From Hyphomicrobiales bacterium (GTDB lineage Bacteria > Pseudomonadota > Alphaproteobacteria > Rhizobiales > Rhizobiaceae), in NCBI GenBank assembly GCA_900468625.1, contig UBUL01000049.1, positions 1-43,667 on the forward strand: a stretch of 43,667 nucleotides of DNA, given 5' to 3'. Position numbers and translations under genes: made by a program. The notes under the pieces were generated by a model. It saw nothing but the letters and a program-made list of their open reading frames with translations, was not told where the DNA came from and did not search any database. Of this stretch, positions 16,141-25,021 are shown in pieces (the first letter of the stretch is position 1; each line of letters opens with the position of its first letter).

Positions 16141-17268
16141 ATGATGTGGAGTAAAGCCGAGATTTTCCCTGAAACGTCCAGGCCGATGGAAAGACGTCGC
16201 TGGCCACGGACTCTTCAAACGCCGCTCTTCAGCGAAGCGCAGGAAGCAACGGGATTGGCGTCTCTTGCGTTTTCCAGTCAGGACCTATGTCCCGACCAGC
16301 AGTTTATCGCGTGGCAGGGGCGTATGGCCCCGCTGGTCGACATGCGCTTGCCGGAACAAGCGAAGGCTGACCAGCCCTTCAACGCAAAGCAGACCGTTTG
16401 GAATCTCGAGGGCGCGCTTTTGATCCAGCAGGATGCCCCGGCATTCAGCTTCGAGCGCTCCGCCGAGAAAGTGCGCTTCAGTTCGATCGATCATTGGCAA
16501 ATCACCTTTCTGCGCAACGGGAGAACCTGGACGAGCGTCAACGGAAAGGTTGTCGAGAACCGGCCGGGAATGATGGAAATACGGATGTTAGGCTGTCCGT
16601 TTTACGGACGAACATTGCCCGCCCAATCCGTAGCCTTGATCCTGCCATGCGATCTGTTTGCAGCCTATGGCGGACTGCCAAGCGCAAGCAGCAATATAGT
16701 CCTTGCCGGCACGCGCGTATCGCTGCTTGCGAGTTACGTCGATTTTCTGGAAGCAAATCTGAATCGCCTGACCAGAGATGATCTGTTAAGCGTCAGAAAC
16801 CAGCTTCGGGAGATGGTGTTCCATAGCATCGCTCCCCTGACGCATTGCCACATCGACGCCGAGACCTCGCAAAGCGGGTTGATGACAAGGGCACGGCATT
16901 TCATCCAGTGCAATCTGGCTTCGGCAGATTTGACGCCCGAAGCGTTAAGCCGCGAACTGGGAATTTCACGGACCCGGCTCTATGAACTGTTCCAGACATC
17001 GGGCGGCGTACTGAACTATATCCGCAGGAGACGGCTTCTCGCAGCCCGTGCGGCACTGAACGACCCCGCCAACAGCCGGAAGATCGCCGACATTGCCAAT
17101 CAGTTCGGCTTTGAGTCCGCGGCCAATTTCTGCAGGGCGTTCACCCATGAATTCGGCTATAATCCGAGCGAGGTCCGCAAGCATTCCGGAGAATTCAAGA
17201 CGGAACTGTGTCTGCGCGCCAAAGACGCTCCAAGCTTCGATAGCTGGCTCAGTACTCTCGGTCTTTAG
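16141..17268 (+). CDS. cuxR: AraC-family regulator, CuxR-like (putative c-di-GMP receptor)
   Basis: 375 residues. The C-terminus is an AraC double helix-turn-helix: helix 1 near 265-286 (LTPEALSRELGISRTRLYEL) and helix 2 near 313-340 (KIADIANQFGFESAANFCRAF), ending FGYNPSEVRK. Residues about 60-200 match the AraC_binding_2 type sensor fold. Near the N-terminus two RxxxR patterns occur, R14-R18 and R19-R23; RxxxR is the c-di-GMP-binding motif of PilZ proteins and of S. meliloti CuxR, which activates the uxs1 operon. Together with the adjacent operon this supports the CuxR call. GAGGGG lies before ATG 16141; ATG 16186 would still keep R19-R23. Here the gene lies 3' of the operon on the same strand. 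Confidence 0.7.
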   Translation: MMWSKAEIFPETSRPMERRRWPRTLQTPLFSEAQEATGLASLAFSSQDLCPDQQFIAWQGRMAPLVDMRLPEQAKADQPFNAKQTVWNLEGALLIQQDAPAFSFERSAEKVRFSSIDHWQITFLRNGRTWTSVNGKVVENRPGMMEIRMLGCPFYGRTLPAQSVALILPCDLFAAYGGLPSASSNIVLAGTRVSLLASYVDFLEANLNRLTRDDLLSVRNQLREMVFHSIAPLTHCHIDAETSQSGLMTRARHFIQCNLASADLTPEALSRELGISRTRLYELFQTSGGVLNYIRRRRLLAARAALNDPANSRKIADIANQFGFESAANFCRAFTHEFGYNPSEVRKHSGEFKTELCLRAKDAPSFDSWLSTLGL

Positions 17269-17411
17269 AGCGGAATGCCGGAAAGCGTTTCGCGCTTGCG
17301 CCTCAGGTGTACGCAAAAAGGCAGCGGCACGCCCGCAAATTGATGCTTTCCACCGTTACTGTCCTTGCCGTATCCGTTGAGGATAAGCGACGCTGACGAG
17401 AGGATATGGCG

Positions 17412-18209
17412 ATGGCGAAGCCCTTCTATTGGAACGAACTCAACACCTATGATTTCGCCGATCTCTCGCCCGAGACCACGATTGCGATCCTGCCGATCGC
17501 CTCGACGGAACAGCACGGCCCGCATCTGCCGATCGCAACGGATGTCGCGATCGCCGAAGGCATGCTGGCGGAACTGAAGATCCAGCGACCCGACGATATC
17601 GATTTCCTCGTGCTGCCGGTGCAGCAGATCGGCAAAGCCAATGAACATATCCACGGTCCCGGTACGCTGTCGCTCGGTGCGGAGCTGCTGATCCCGGTCT
17701 GGACCGCCATCGGCGCCAAGGTCGCCGAGGCCGGCATCCGCAAGATGGTCATCGTCAATTCCCACGGCGGCAATCTCGACATCATGGGCATCGTCGCGCG
17801 CGAGCTGCGCGTACGCCATCAAATGGCTGTCGTCGCCACGCAATGGACCCGCTTCGGCACGCCTGACGGCATGATCGACGAGCACGAGCAGCGCTTCGGC
17901 ATCCATGGCGGCGATGTCGAAACTTCGCTCATGCTGTATTTCCGGCCTGAACTCGTGCGGATGGACAAGGCTGAGAACTTCGCCTCCAAGGCGGAATGGA
18001 TGAAGGAACATTCGAAGTATCTGCAGCCCTTGCCGCCGCATTCACTCGCCTGGATCGCCCACGATCTCAATCCGAACGGCGTCGTCGGCAATGCCGCCAA
18101 CGGCACGGCGGAGAAGGGCGCGCTCATCTGCCGCCACGAGGTTGCCGGCTTCATCGAGATGCTGCGCGATCTGCGCGACTATCCCCTCTCAAATCTCTAC
18201 TCGAAATAG
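17412..18209 (+). CDS. Creatininase-family amidohydrolase
   Basis: 265 residues from ATG 17412, preferred over ATG 17406 because AGAGG at 17399-17403 has an eight-base gap to it. Cytoplasmic metal-dependent amidohydrolase; family members open cyclic amides or N-formyl/formamidopyrimidine rings. Metal ligands known for creatininase are present in order: Glu33 and His35 in STEQHGPHLP, Asp44, His118 in NSHGGN and the Glu of HGGDVETS. The stop overlaps the convergent LysR gene by 13 bp. It sits just before the ABC importer, deaminase and oxidase genes but is separated from them by the minus-strand regulator, so it belongs to the locus functionally rather than to the same transcript. Substrate unknown. 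Confidence 0.82.
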   Translation: MAKPFYWNELNTYDFADLSPETTIAILPIASTEQHGPHLPIATDVAIAEGMLAELKIQRPDDIDFLVLPVQQIGKANEHIHGPGTLSLGAELLIPVWTAIGAKVAEAGIRKMVIVNSHGGNLDIMGIVARELRVRHQMAVVATQWTRFGTPDGMIDEHEQRFGIHGGDVETSLMLYFRPELVRMDKAENFASKAEWMKEHSKYLQPLPPHSLAWIAHDLNPNGVVGNAANGTAEKGALICRHEVAGFIEMLRDLRDYPLSNLYSK

Positions 18210-19177
18210 GCATCGGAGCGGCGTCGTTCGGAGAGCGGAATGATATGCCCTTTGGACTGCAGCTCCTCCACCATGCCGGCAAGTTCGGCGAGCAGATATT
18301 CGACGAAGAGGCTGGTGGCGGCATCGAGCGGCGCGCGTGTGCGGGCGAAGAGCTTCATCGGCTGGGACCGCGAATGCGGCTCGGCGATCGGCCGGAACAC
18401 CAGCTCGCCGCGGCGGCATTCGGTGATCACATCGAGCGGATTGAGCAGGGTCAGCCCAGCCCCGCATTTGACCATCTGCTTGAGCATTTCCGACGCATTG
18501 CTCTCCAGTACAGGTTCGACCTGAACGGCAAGACGGGCAAGCGTCAAATTGATGATGTCACGCAGGCTGGTGCCGGGCTGGGCCAGTAGCAGCCGCTCCT
18601 CCACAACGTCTGCAAGATTGATCGGCCCCGGCCCGATCAAGGGATGACCGGGCGGCAGCACCACGCCGATCGGTATGTCGAAATTGCCGAGCGAGCGGAT
18701 GCCGGGTGTCGCCGGTATGTTGAAACCGAGACCGATATCGACTTCGCCAGAGACCACCGGCGCAATGGTCGTCGTACCGGCATCGTTGCGCAGCTGAATG
18801 AAAACCCTTGGATGTTCGGAGAGAAAGCGTGCGATGATCTCAGGCAGGGGACCACCCGTAAGGCCGACCGTCGCGACCATCCTGACCTTGCCGGCCTGTT
18901 GCATTTTGAGGCTGCGGATACGCCCCTCCAGTCGCTCGTAGTTCTTCAATACCTCGCGGATGTGCTCGATGCAGAGCTCGCCCGCAGCCGTCAGCCTCAG
19001 CCCGCGCGGCAGACGTTCGAAGAGCGGCGCGCCCATCTCCTCCTCCAATGCCAGAATCTGCCGGTTGATCGCAGAAGAGGCCACGTTGAGCCGCGCGGCC
19101 GCCTTGCGGATCGAGCCGCAGCGGGCAATCTCGTTGATATAAAGAAGCCGTCTCGAGTGCAGCATGCCTGTTCCCAT
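18197..19177 (-). CDS. LysR-type transcriptional regulator
   Basis: 326 residues if started at ATG 19177, or 322 at ATG 19165, which has a better ribosome site (GGGAA). N-terminal winged HTH (about 10-70): SRRLLYINEIARCGSIRKAAARL, SSAINRQILALEEEMG, LFERLPRGLRLTAAGE. The rest is the periplasmic-binding-like effector domain (VRMVATVGLTGGPLPEII onward). It is divergent from the ABC binding-protein gene with a 172-bp shared region holding a dyad ATGCC-N5-GGCAT that fits the LysR T-N11-A rule. Most likely it controls the catabolic genes downstream and itself. The effector is probably the imported substrate or a product. Confidence 0.88.
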   Translation of the reverse strand: MGTGMLHSRRLLYINEIARCGSIRKAAARLNVASSAINRQILALEEEMGAPLFERLPRGLRLTAAGELCIEHIREVLKNYERLEGRIRSLKMQQAGKVRMVATVGLTGGPLPEIIARFLSEHPRVFIQLRNDAGTTTIAPVVSGEVDIGLGFNIPATPGIRSLGNFDIPIGVVLPPGHPLIGPGPINLADVVEERLLLAQPGTSLRDIINLTLARLAVQVEPVLESNASEMLKQMVKCGAGLTLLNPLDVITECRRGELVFRPIAEPHSRSQPMKLFARTRAPLDAATSLFVEYLLAELAGMVEELQSKGHIIPLSERRRSDAYFE

Positions 19178-19226
19178 TGCTTATTTTTTGCCCAAGCCGC
19201 ACAATTTAGGCACAGGCTCGCGAACA

Positions 19227-19243
19227 GATGCCAAAAAGGCATC
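19227..19243. promoter_or_regulatory. Candidate LysR operator
   Basis: GATGCC, AAAAA, GGCATC: perfect 6-bp dyad with T at 19229 and A at 19241, i.e. T-N11-A, midway between the divergent LysR gene and the binding-protein gene. Confidence 0.6.
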
Positions 19244-19349
19244 AATGCGCACGAATTTTGATGCTTTTCAAAGCGCAAAGCAACCGCTCAAATGCAGGAA
19301 ATGGGCGCCAACAATGATGTCCCATGGCAGATAGAGGGAACAGTCAGCC

Positions 19350-20366
19350 ATGTATAACGCATTGAAGACAAAAGCATTCTTCGCCGTCATAGGCCTGGCC
19401 GCAGCGATCGCGGTGGCCGAGCCTGCAAATGCGCTCGACAAAGTCACCTATGGCACCAACTGGCTTGCACAGGCCGAGCACGGCGGCTTCTACCAGGCGA
19501 TTGCCGACGGCACCTACAAAAAATACGGTCTTGACGTCACCATTGTTCAGGGTGGTCCCAACGCCGCCAACCAGGCCCTGCTCGTCTCCGGCAAGCTCGA
19601 TTTCTACATGGGCGGCCCACAGCAGGAAATCGATGCCGTCAAGCAGGGGATTCCGATCGTTGACGTCGCGGCCATCTTCCAGAAGGATCCGCAGGTTCTC
19701 ATCGCTCATCCGGATGCAGGCGTGGAAAAATTCGAGGACCTCGCCAAGCTGCCGACGTTGTTCCTCAGCAAGGATGGCTACATCACCTATTTCGAGTGGA
19801 TGAAGGCGAACTTCCCGGGCTTCAAGGACGAACAGTTCAAGCCCTACAATTTCAGCCCGGCTCCGTTCCTGGCCGACAAGCAGTCGGCGCAGCAGGGCTA
19901 TGTGACTTCGGAGCCTTATGAAATCGAGAAGCAGGCCGGCTGGAAGCCGAAGGTCTTCCTGATCGCCGATGCCGGCTACTCGCCCTATTCGACGATGATC
20001 ACCACGCAGAAGGCGCTGGTCGACAAGAACCCGGATCTCGTGCAACGCTTCGTCAATGCCTCGATCGAGGGCTGGTACAACTATCTCTACGGCGACAACA
20101 AGGCGGCCAACGAGCTGATCAAGAGGGACAATCCCGATATGACGGATGGCCAGATCGCCTATTCGATCGCCAAGATGAAGGAATATGGCATCGTGGAATC
20201 CGGCGACGCCCTCGGCAAGGGCATCGGTTGCATCACCGAAGCGCACTATAAGAAGTTCTTCGACGAGATGGTCCAGATCAAGCTCTTCGATGCCGATATC
20301 GATTACAAGAAGGCCTTCGACCCGCAATTCGTCTGCAAGGGCGTCGGCATGTCGCTGAAGAAGTAA
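19350..20366 (+). CDS. ABC transporter substrate-binding protein, NMT1/THI5-like
   Basis: 338 residues with a signal peptide (cleavage after PANA, near residue 27). The NMT1/SsuA-like periplasmic fold is recognised from VTYGTNWLAQAEHGGFYQAIADG, KKYGLDVTIVQGG and ALLVSGKLDFYMGG. This family brings in thiamine pyrimidines, sulfonates, nitrate-like or aromatic compounds. The companion ATPase and permease lie downstream after a 233-bp gap containing a palindromic element. GAGGG lies about 11 bases before ATG 19350. Ligand is unknown; the neighbouring amidohydrolases suggest a nitrogen heterocycle. Confidence 0.87.
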   Translation: MYNALKTKAFFAVIGLAAAIAVAEPANALDKVTYGTNWLAQAEHGGFYQAIADGTYKKYGLDVTIVQGGPNAANQALLVSGKLDFYMGGPQQEIDAVKQGIPIVDVAAIFQKDPQVLIAHPDAGVEKFEDLAKLPTLFLSKDGYITYFEWMKANFPGFKDEQFKPYNFSPAPFLADKQSAQQGYVTSEPYEIEKQAGWKPKVFLIADAGYSPYSTMITTQKALVDKNPDLVQRFVNASIEGWYNYLYGDNKAANELIKRDNPDMTDGQIAYSIAKMKEYGIVESGDALGKGIGCITEAHYKKFFDEMVQIKLFDADIDYKKAFDPQFVCKGVGMSLKK

Positions 20367-20381
20367 CATTGGCGCAAGGCA

Positions 20382-20553
20382 GCCCCTCACCCCAGCCTTC
20401 TGCTTGCGGGGAGAGGGAGCAATGGAGCAAGAAGCGCCACCGCCGAACCGCGAAAGCAGCAACTGCCGTCATGGGTTGTTGCGATTGTAATGAGTGACCG
20501 CGAACACGATCATCCCTCTCCCCGCAAGCGGGGAGAGGGTTAGGGTGAGGGGC
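20382..20553. repeat. 172-bp intergenic palindromic element (MITE/RIME-like)
   Basis: Terminal inverted repeat GCCCCTCACCC (20382-20392) with GGGTGAGGGGC (20543-20553), and an inner inverted repeat CTTGCGGGGAGAGGG (20403-20417) with CCCTCTCCCCGCAAG (20514-20528). The right side is also a hairpin by itself: CCCTCTCCCCGC, AA, GCGGGGAGAGGG (20514-20539). No open frame. Such CCCTCTCCCC elements are common between genes in rhizobia. Lying inside an operon, it may lower expression of the downstream ATPase or process the transcript. Confidence 0.75.
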
Positions 20554-20599
20554 ACTTCTAGCTCTAAACCCAATTGCTGACTTCGACAGAGAACCGGAT

Positions 20600-21427
20600 A
20601 TGACCCTATCCAAAGCAACCACTGTCCCCTCCGCGGAAATACGCAAGCGGCCACTCGTAGTCATGGAGCAGGTCTCCAAGATCTTCTCCAACGGCACGCT
20701 GGCACTTTCCGGCATGTCGCTCAATGTGGAGAGCGGCGAGTTCATCAGCCTGCTCGGCCCCTCCGGCTGCGGCAAGTCGACGGCCTTGCGCATTATTGCC
20801 GGCCTCGGGGGCGCTTCCAGCGGCAGGATCGACTGGCCGAGTTCGCGCATCAACGCCAAGGGCCTGCCGGAGGGCGATATCAGCTTCGTTTTCCAGGAAC
20901 CGACACTGCTTCCCTGGAAGACTGTGTTCGGCAATGTCCATCTGCCGCTGAAGCTCAGGGGCGTGTCGAAAGCGGCTGCACACGACCAGATCATGGAAAC
21001 GCTGGCAACCGTCGGCCTTCAGGACTTCGCCGATGCCTATCCGCGCGAATTGTCCGGCGGCATGAAGATGCGGGTTTCGATCGCCCGCGCGCTTGTGACG
21101 AAACCGAAGCTGCTGCTGATGGACGAACCCTTCGCGGCACTCGACGAAATCACCCGCCAGAAACTGAACGACGATGTTTTGCGTCTGTGGCAGACGACTG
21201 GCATCACCGTCATCTTCGTCACGCATTCCGTCTATGAGTCCGCCTATCTCTCCAACCGCATCGTCGTCATGAAGGCACGGCCCGGCCGCGTCCATACCGA
21301 CTTCCCGTTGGAAACCAGCGGCGAGCGCGATCCCCTTTATCGCTCATCGGAAGAATACCGGCAGGTGTGCGAAAAGGTATCCCGTTCCCTGATCGAGGCC
21401 ATTGGCTGGCCGGAGGACCATCGATGA
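20600..21427 (+). CDS. ABC transporter ATP-binding protein, SsuB/TauB-like
   Basis: 275 residues. Cytoplasmic ATPase of the importer. Walker A GPSGCGKST (about 53-61), Q-loop FVFQEPTLLPW (about 97-107), signature LSGGMKMRVSIARAL (about 152-166), Walker B LLLMDEPFAALDE (about 172-184) and switch FVTHSVYES. The short single-domain form with TLLPW is typical of the nitrate/sulfonate/NMT1 class. Its 3' end overlaps the permease start as ATGA. It pairs with the binding protein upstream and permease downstream. Confidence 0.9.
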   Translation: MTLSKATTVPSAEIRKRPLVVMEQVSKIFSNGTLALSGMSLNVESGEFISLLGPSGCGKSTALRIIAGLGGASSGRIDWPSSRINAKGLPEGDISFVFQEPTLLPWKTVFGNVHLPLKLRGVSKAAAHDQIMETLATVGLQDFADAYPRELSGGMKMRVSIARALVTKPKLLLMDEPFAALDEITRQKLNDDVLRLWQTTGITVIFVTHSVYESAYLSNRIVVMKARPGRVHTDFPLETSGERDPLYRSSEEYRQVCEKVSRSLIEAIGWPEDHR

Positions 21428-22296
21428 GCGACAGCACCAGCCTGCATGCCACTCTTTCCATTGAATCCGCCGATGTGCCCTCGGCCTCGGCCGCGGCCGG
21501 CAGGAAGCGCAATCTCGAACGGGCGCTCGCAATCCTTGTGCCGATCCTGACTGTACTTGCGCTTCTCGTCCTCTGGCAGCTACTCGTCGTCGGCGCCGGC
21601 ATTCCGCAATATATCCTGCCGAGCCCGGTCGCCGTCGCCAGGGCGCTCGTCTCCGATTGGAGCATCCTTTGGCCGGCTTTGTGGGTGACGACCGAGATCA
21701 CCTTCGTATCGCTGATCCTGGCGCTCATCGGCGGCGTCGGCTTTGCGATCTTCCTCGTGCAGTCCCGTTGGATCGAACTTGCCTTCTATCCGCTCGCCGT
21801 CATCCTGCAGGTGACGCCGATCGTCGCGATCGCACCCCTGATCCTGATCTACGCCCCGACGCGCGAAGCCGCACTTCTGATCTGCGGCTTTCTCGTCGCC
21901 TTCTTTCCGATCCTTTCCAACATGGTACAGGGCTTGAAGAGCGTCGACCACAATCTGCTCAACCTCTTCGACCTCTATGGCGCCTCGCGCTGGCAGGCCT
22001 TGCTGCATCTGAAACTGCCGGCGGCCCAGCCCTATTTCATGACGGGCTTGAGAATCGGCGGCGGCCTGTCGCTGATCGCGTCGGTCGTCGCCGAATTCGC
22101 CGCCGGCTCCGGCGGTGCGAATTCGGGCCTGGCGTTCCGCCTGCTCGAGGCACAATACCGCCAGAACATGCCGCGGCTCTTTGCGGCACTCCTGCTTCTG
22201 TCGGCGCTCGGCGTCGCCATCTTCGCCTTCACCTCGTTCCTCTCATGGCTGAGCCTGCATCGCTGGCATGAGAGCAGCCTCAAGCGGGAGAATTGA
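21424..22296 (+). CDS. ABC transporter permease, SsuC/TauC-like
   Basis: 290 residues from ATG 21424 (ATGA overlap with the ATPase gene); the frame continues upstream inside that gene and is not used. About six TM helices: first at about 33-55, then the permease core with LILIYAPTREAALLICGFLVAFFP split over two helices, and the EAA-type cytoplasmic loop DLYGASRWQALLHLKLPAAQPYF (about 178-200) that docks to the ATPase. Inner-membrane channel of the NMT1-type importer. The stop overlaps the next gene as TGATG. Confidence 0.9.
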   Translation: MSDSTSLHATLSIESADVPSASAAAGRKRNLERALAILVPILTVLALLVLWQLLVVGAGIPQYILPSPVAVARALVSDWSILWPALWVTTEITFVSLILALIGGVGFAIFLVQSRWIELAFYPLAVILQVTPIVAIAPLILIYAPTREAALLICGFLVAFFPILSNMVQGLKSVDHNLLNLFDLYGASRWQALLHLKLPAAQPYFMTGLRIGGGLSLIASVVAEFAAGSGGANSGLAFRLLEAQYRQNMPRLFAALLLLSALGVAIFAFTSFLSWLSLHRWHESSLKREN

Positions 22297-23609
22297 TGTC
22301 CCACGCCTTCATGTCGCCGCCGAATGCCGCCCGTTTCGTGCTGAGCAATGCCACCGTTCCCGCCGTGACGCTGGCCGGCTTTCAGGCACCCGCCAACGAG
22401 GGGCTTGTCAAGGCCGATATCGTCGTTGCCGACGGCCTCGTCAGCGATATCCGCGCGCCCGGCTCCGTTCCGGTGGAATATGCCAAGATCGACATGCGCG
22501 ACGGCATGGTCTGGCCGACTTTCGCCGACATGCACACCCATCTCGACAAGGGCCACATATGGGAGCGGCAATCGAACCCGGATGGCAGCTTCACAGGTGC
22601 GCTCGATGCGGTGCGTGCCGACCGCGAGGCCAACTGGTCGGCAGACGACGTACGCAGGCGCATGGAATTCTCATTACGTTCGGCTTACGCCCATGGCACC
22701 GGCCTGATACGCACCCATCTGGATTCACTGGCGCCGCAACACCGCATTTCCTTCGAGGTCTTCACCTCGGTCCGCGAAGCGTGGAAAGACAAGATCGCAC
22801 TGCAGGCCGTTGCCCTCTTTCCGCTCGACAGCATGGTGGATGACGCGTTTTTTACCGACCTCCTCCGCGTCGTGCGCGAAGCTGGCGGCTTGATGGGCGG
22901 CGTCACGCAGATGAATCCGGACATCGACGCGCAGCTCGACAAGCTTTTGCGGGCTGCCGCCGACCACGGTCTCGATGTCGATCTGCATGTCGACGAGACC
23001 GAGGACAAGCAGGTGCTGACGCTGAAGGCGCTTGCCGAAGCCGTGCTTCGCAACGGCTTTACGGGCAAGGTGACGGCCGGCCATTGCTGCTCGCTTGCCC
23101 GGCAGGACGAGGATGTGGCGCGCGCCGCCATCGATCTCGTCGCCAAGGCCGGGATATCCATCGTGTCGCTGCCGATGTGCAACATGTATCTGCAGGAGCG
23201 CCACGCCGGCCGCACACCGCGCTGGCGGGGCGTGACGCTTCTGCACGAGCTTGCTAGCGCCGGCGTGCCGACCGCGGTTGCCTCCGACAATACCCGCGAC
23301 CCCTTCTATGCCTATGGCGATCTCGATCCGGTGGAAGTGTTCCGGGAGGCCGTGCGCATCCTGCATCTCGACCATCCGCTGGATACAGCCGCCCGCGTCA
23401 TCACCACGTCGCCCGCCAGCATTCTCGGCCGCCCGGATATCGGCCGGATCGCCGTCGGCAGCCCCGCCGATCTCGTGCTTTTCAGCGCCCGGCGCTGGAG
23501 CGAATTCCTTTCCCGTCCGCAGTCCGATCGCGTCGTCCTTCGCAAGGGCAAGGTGATCGATCGCAGCCTGCCGGATTATCGTGAACTCGACAGCGTCATT
23601 GGAGCCTGA
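22296..23609 (+). CDS. Cytosine-deaminase-like amidohydrolase
   Basis: 437 residues. Metal-dependent hydrolase of the CodA branch of the amidohydrolase superfamily. Metal and substrate residues are visible: HTHLDKGH (80-87), the HVDETED region, GHCCSLA, and ASDNTRDPFYAYGDLD, a close match to cytosine deaminase with its catalytic Asp. The C-terminus returns to the small beta domain (GRIAVGSPADLVLF). ATG 22296 overlaps the permease stop; TTG 22293 is an alternative. The cotranscribed importer suggests it deaminates or hydrolyses an imported pyrimidine-like or other cyclic compound rather than serving salvage of cytosine. Family sure, substrate not. Confidence 0.83.
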   Translation: MSHAFMSPPNAARFVLSNATVPAVTLAGFQAPANEGLVKADIVVADGLVSDIRAPGSVPVEYAKIDMRDGMVWPTFADMHTHLDKGHIWERQSNPDGSFTGALDAVRADREANWSADDVRRRMEFSLRSAYAHGTGLIRTHLDSLAPQHRISFEVFTSVREAWKDKIALQAVALFPLDSMVDDAFFTDLLRVVREAGGLMGGVTQMNPDIDAQLDKLLRAAADHGLDVDLHVDETEDKQVLTLKALAEAVLRNGFTGKVTAGHCCSLARQDEDVARAAIDLVAKAGISIVSLPMCNMYLQERHAGRTPRWRGVTLLHELASAGVPTAVASDNTRDPFYAYGDLDPVEVFREAVRILHLDHPLDTAARVITTSPASILGRPDIGRIAVGSPADLVLFSARRWSEFLSRPQSDRVVLRKGKVIDRSLPDYRELDSVIGA

Positions 23610-23611
23610 AC

Positions 23612-25021
23612 ATGCCGGATTATCAGCGCATCAAGAAAGAACTCGAAGGTATTGCCGTCGAAGACAATCCGGCGCTCGTGCGCCAGAAGAGCCGGGACTT
23701 CTATTGGTATTCGCCGATCCTGAAAGCCCAGCTCGACAACGTCACGGCCGATCTCGTCGTCACCCCGAAGACCGAGGAAGACGTGATCCGTACTCTAAAG
23801 GTTGCCTATGCGCATGACGTTCCCGTCACGCCGCGCGGCGCCGGCACAGGCAATTACGGCCAGGCCATGCCGCTTTCCGGCGGCATCGTACTCAATCTTG
23901 CCGCCATGAACAGGATCAAGGAGATCCATCCCGGCCGCGTCATCTGCGAGCCAGGCATCGTCATTGCCGAACTCGACCGCCAGACCAAGGCCCATTCGGG
24001 CCAGGAGCTGCGCTTCCATCCCTCGACCGCGCAGACGGCGACCATCGGCGGCTTCATCGCCGGCGGCTCTGGCGGTGTCGGCTCCATCACCTGGGGCGGC
24101 CTGCGCGACCTCGGCAATATCCTGCGCCTGCGCGTCGTGACGATGGAGGCGGAGCCCCGCACGCTCGATCTCACAGGCTGGGATCTGACCAAGGTCAGCC
24201 ACGCCTACGGCACAAACGGCATCATCACGGAGATCGAAATGCCGCTGGCGCCGGCCTATGATTGGGTGGACGTGCTGGTCGGCTATGACGACTTCATGGA
24301 TGCCGTACGGTTTTCCGATGCTCTCGCCAAGTGCAACGGCATTCTCGTCAAGGAGATCGCCCCGATCGCCGCCCCCATCCCGCAAGACTATTTTGCCCGC
24401 CACAAGCCCTATATCCGTCAGGGGCAATCGATCGTGGCGCTGATGATCGCGCCGCATGCGATGGACCCTTTCGTCGCCTTCACGATGCAGCAGAAGGGCG
24501 AGATCACCTTCCGCTCCGACAAGGTCGAGAGCATGAAGGGCATACCGCATGCCTATGAGCTTGCCTGGAACCACACCACGCTGCGCGCCCTGAAGGTCGA
24601 TCCGTCGATCACCTATCTGCAGGTGCAATATCCGGGGCCGGATCACGTCGCCAAAGTGCAGAAGATGGTGGAAATCTTCGGCGACGAGGTGCCAGGCCAT
24701 CTCGAATTCATCAGGTTCGACGGACAGATCCAGTGCTCCGGGCTGCCTTTGGTGCGCTATACGTCCGAGGCCCGGCTCGAGGAGATCATCAGGATTCACC
24801 AGGATCACGGCTGCCCGATCTTCAATCCGCATCGCTATACGCTTGAAGAAGGCGGCATGAAGCAGACGGATGCGGTCCAGCTTGCCTTCAAGAAGGAGAC
24901 CGATCCGAAGGGCCTGCTCAATCCCGGCAAGATGATCGCCTGGGACGATCCGAATTTTGATTTCAAATCCGGCAAGAACTATCTCTTCCCCGGCCTTGCG
25001 GCGCTGATGGAGGCCTCATGA
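23612..25021 (+). CDS. FAD-binding oxidase (GlcD/VAO family)
   Basis: 469 residues. GGAG seven bases before ATG 23612. The N-terminal PCMH-type FAD domain is shown by VVTPKTEEDVIRTLKVAYAHDVPVTPRGAGTGNYGQ (split here: PRGAGTGNYG at about 70-79), PGIVIAEL, and TIGGFIAGGSGGVGSITWGG. The C-terminal half has PKGLLNPGKM, the usual end of glycolate-oxidase-type proteins. It oxidises a hydroxyl or ring carbon with transfer to an unknown acceptor. It follows the deaminase-like gene by 2 bp and overlaps the flavodoxin-fold gene as ATGA, so it is a step of the same pathway. Substrate unknown. Confidence 0.85.
   Translation: MPDYQRIKKELEGIAVEDNPALVRQKSRDFYWYSPILKAQLDNVTADLVVTPKTEEDVIRTLKVAYAHDVPVTPRGAGTGNYGQAMPLSGGIVLNLAAMNRIKEIHPGRVICEPGIVIAELDRQTKAHSGQELRFHPSTAQTATIGGFIAGGSGGVGSITWGGLRDLGNILRLRVVTMEAEPRTLDLTGWDLTKVSHAYGTNGIITEIEMPLAPAYDWVDVLVGYDDFMDAVRFSDALAKCNGILVKEIAPIAAPIPQDYFARHKPYIRQGQSIVALMIAPHAMDPFVAFTMQQKGEITFRSDKVESMKGIPHAYELAWNHTTLRALKVDPSITYLQVQYPGPDHVAKVQKMVEIFGDEVPGHLEFIRFDGQIQCSGLPLVRYTSEARLEEIIRIHQDHGCPIFNPHRYTLEEGGMKQTDAVQLAFKKETDPKGLLNPGKMIAWDDPNFDFKSGKNYLFPGLAALMEAS

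Noticed and set aside
15773..16144. 123-residue open frame ending in an ATGA overlap with the AraC-type regulator
   Set aside because: The overlap is tempting, but there is no ribosome site and the composition is not protein-like; kept as intergenic.
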